A DNA stretch of 5,707 nucleotides from JBBSEX01 sp038239345. Its GTDB lineage: Bacteria > Acidobacteriota > Terriglobia > Bryobacterales > Bryobacteraceae. The DNA lies in NCBI GenBank assembly GCA_038239345.1, contig JBBSEX010000116.1:1-5707 (forward strand), in the 5' to 3' direction. Position 1 is the stretch's first letter, and the number at the start of each line of letters is the position of its first letter. A program made the position numbers and the translations under genes. This document shows positions 5,461 to 5,707 of the stretch, piece after piece. Below the pieces are notes generated by a model, which worked only from the letters and a program-made list of their open reading frames with translations, was not told the DNA's origin and ran no database searches.

Positions 5461-5707
5461 TCATGCTGCAGCTAATTGCACAGGTGCGGAGTGCGACGAT
5501 CTGAAGGTGGGGTGCCAGTGCCGGAAAGCGTTTTCCAGTGTCTCGTTGAGCACGCAGGTTCTTACCCTGAGAAATGGCTGAACTGTGGCCCGGTTCCACC
5601 TCATCTGCTGTTTCTTGGCCATTCGCTTGGAGACAATCTCATTGACCGCTGACTCCACCCACGAGCTCGAGATGAGCTGTCCCAAACGGTAGCGCTCTGC
5701 GTAGTTC
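5461..5707 (-). CDS. Transposase, C-terminal part (runs off the right edge)
   Basis: A partial minus-strand gene of 81 visible residues. It reads NYAERYRLGQLISSSWVES, AVNEIVSKRMAKKQQMRWN, then VQPFLRVRTCVLNETLENAF and RHWHPTFR to TGA at 5461-5463. The block 'ERYR.G..IS...VES.VN..V.KR..KKQQM.W' and the 'QVRT..LN..L...F..W.P' tail are characteristic of a transposase group that I associate with the ISKra4 family; the Glu in VES would be the last DDE residue. The family name is from memory and uncertain. The frame is open across the whole visible part, so the C-terminus looks intact. The TTG at 5685 is not the start, because homologous residues continue upstream of it. The element probably ends at 5438. 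Confidence 0.75.
   Translation of the reverse strand, partial: NYAERYRLGQLISSSWVESAVNEIVSKRMAKKQQMRWNRATVQPFLRVRTCVLNETLENAFRHWHPTFRSSHSAPVQLAAA

Noticed and set aside
5336..5599. 87-residue minus-strand open frame across the IS/TIR junction
   Set aside because: It is out of frame with both the transposase and TIR motifs. It exists only because the two fragments abut.

Overview
Organism and overall character. The window is GC-rich bacterial DNA. The best taxonomic hint is the N-terminus of the 572-residue protein at 2633-4351. It carries a DNA-binding module of the type 'SW..I ... GLPVHR ... ALRSELDAW', which I know mainly from Acidobacteriota (Solibacter/Bryobacter-like soil bacteria). This assignment is an inference and was not tested by a search. 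All three intact genes and all recognisable gene fragments read on the minus strand.

Layout. (1) 1-597 holds no intact gene. It contains what looks like the end of an insertion element (1-141), a tyrosine-recombinase scrap (about 142-233), an unassigned stretch, an IS256-type transposase scrap (about 335-450) and a small hairpin. (2) 598-2418 encodes a secreted protein with two tandem copies of a lectin-like beta-sandwich module and a third, different C-terminal domain. (3) 2633-4351 encodes a membrane-spanning HTH/TPR protein, probably a one-component transcriptional regulator. A promoter and a small palindrome lie between it and the secreted-protein gene. (4) 4455-4979 encodes a small membrane-anchored protein of unknown function. 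(5) 5091-5438 is the C-terminal part of a TIR-domain protein that has lost its N-terminal part. (6) 5461-5707 is the C-terminus of a transposase running off the right edge.

How it fits together. An identical 14-bp sequence occurs in inverted orientation at 128-141 and 5438-5451. Each copy sits where a recognisable gene fragment stops matching its family: the recombinase on the left, the TIR protein on the right. The right copy lies 23-25 bp beyond the transposase stop codon, as expected for an IS terminal repeat. The simplest reading is that 142-5437 is flanked by two ends of the same or related insertion sequences, a composite-transposon-like island. Inside it, the regulator (2633-4351) may control the secreted lectin-like protein downstream. 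The small membrane protein and the TIR remnant may be what is left of another locus, possibly defence-related.
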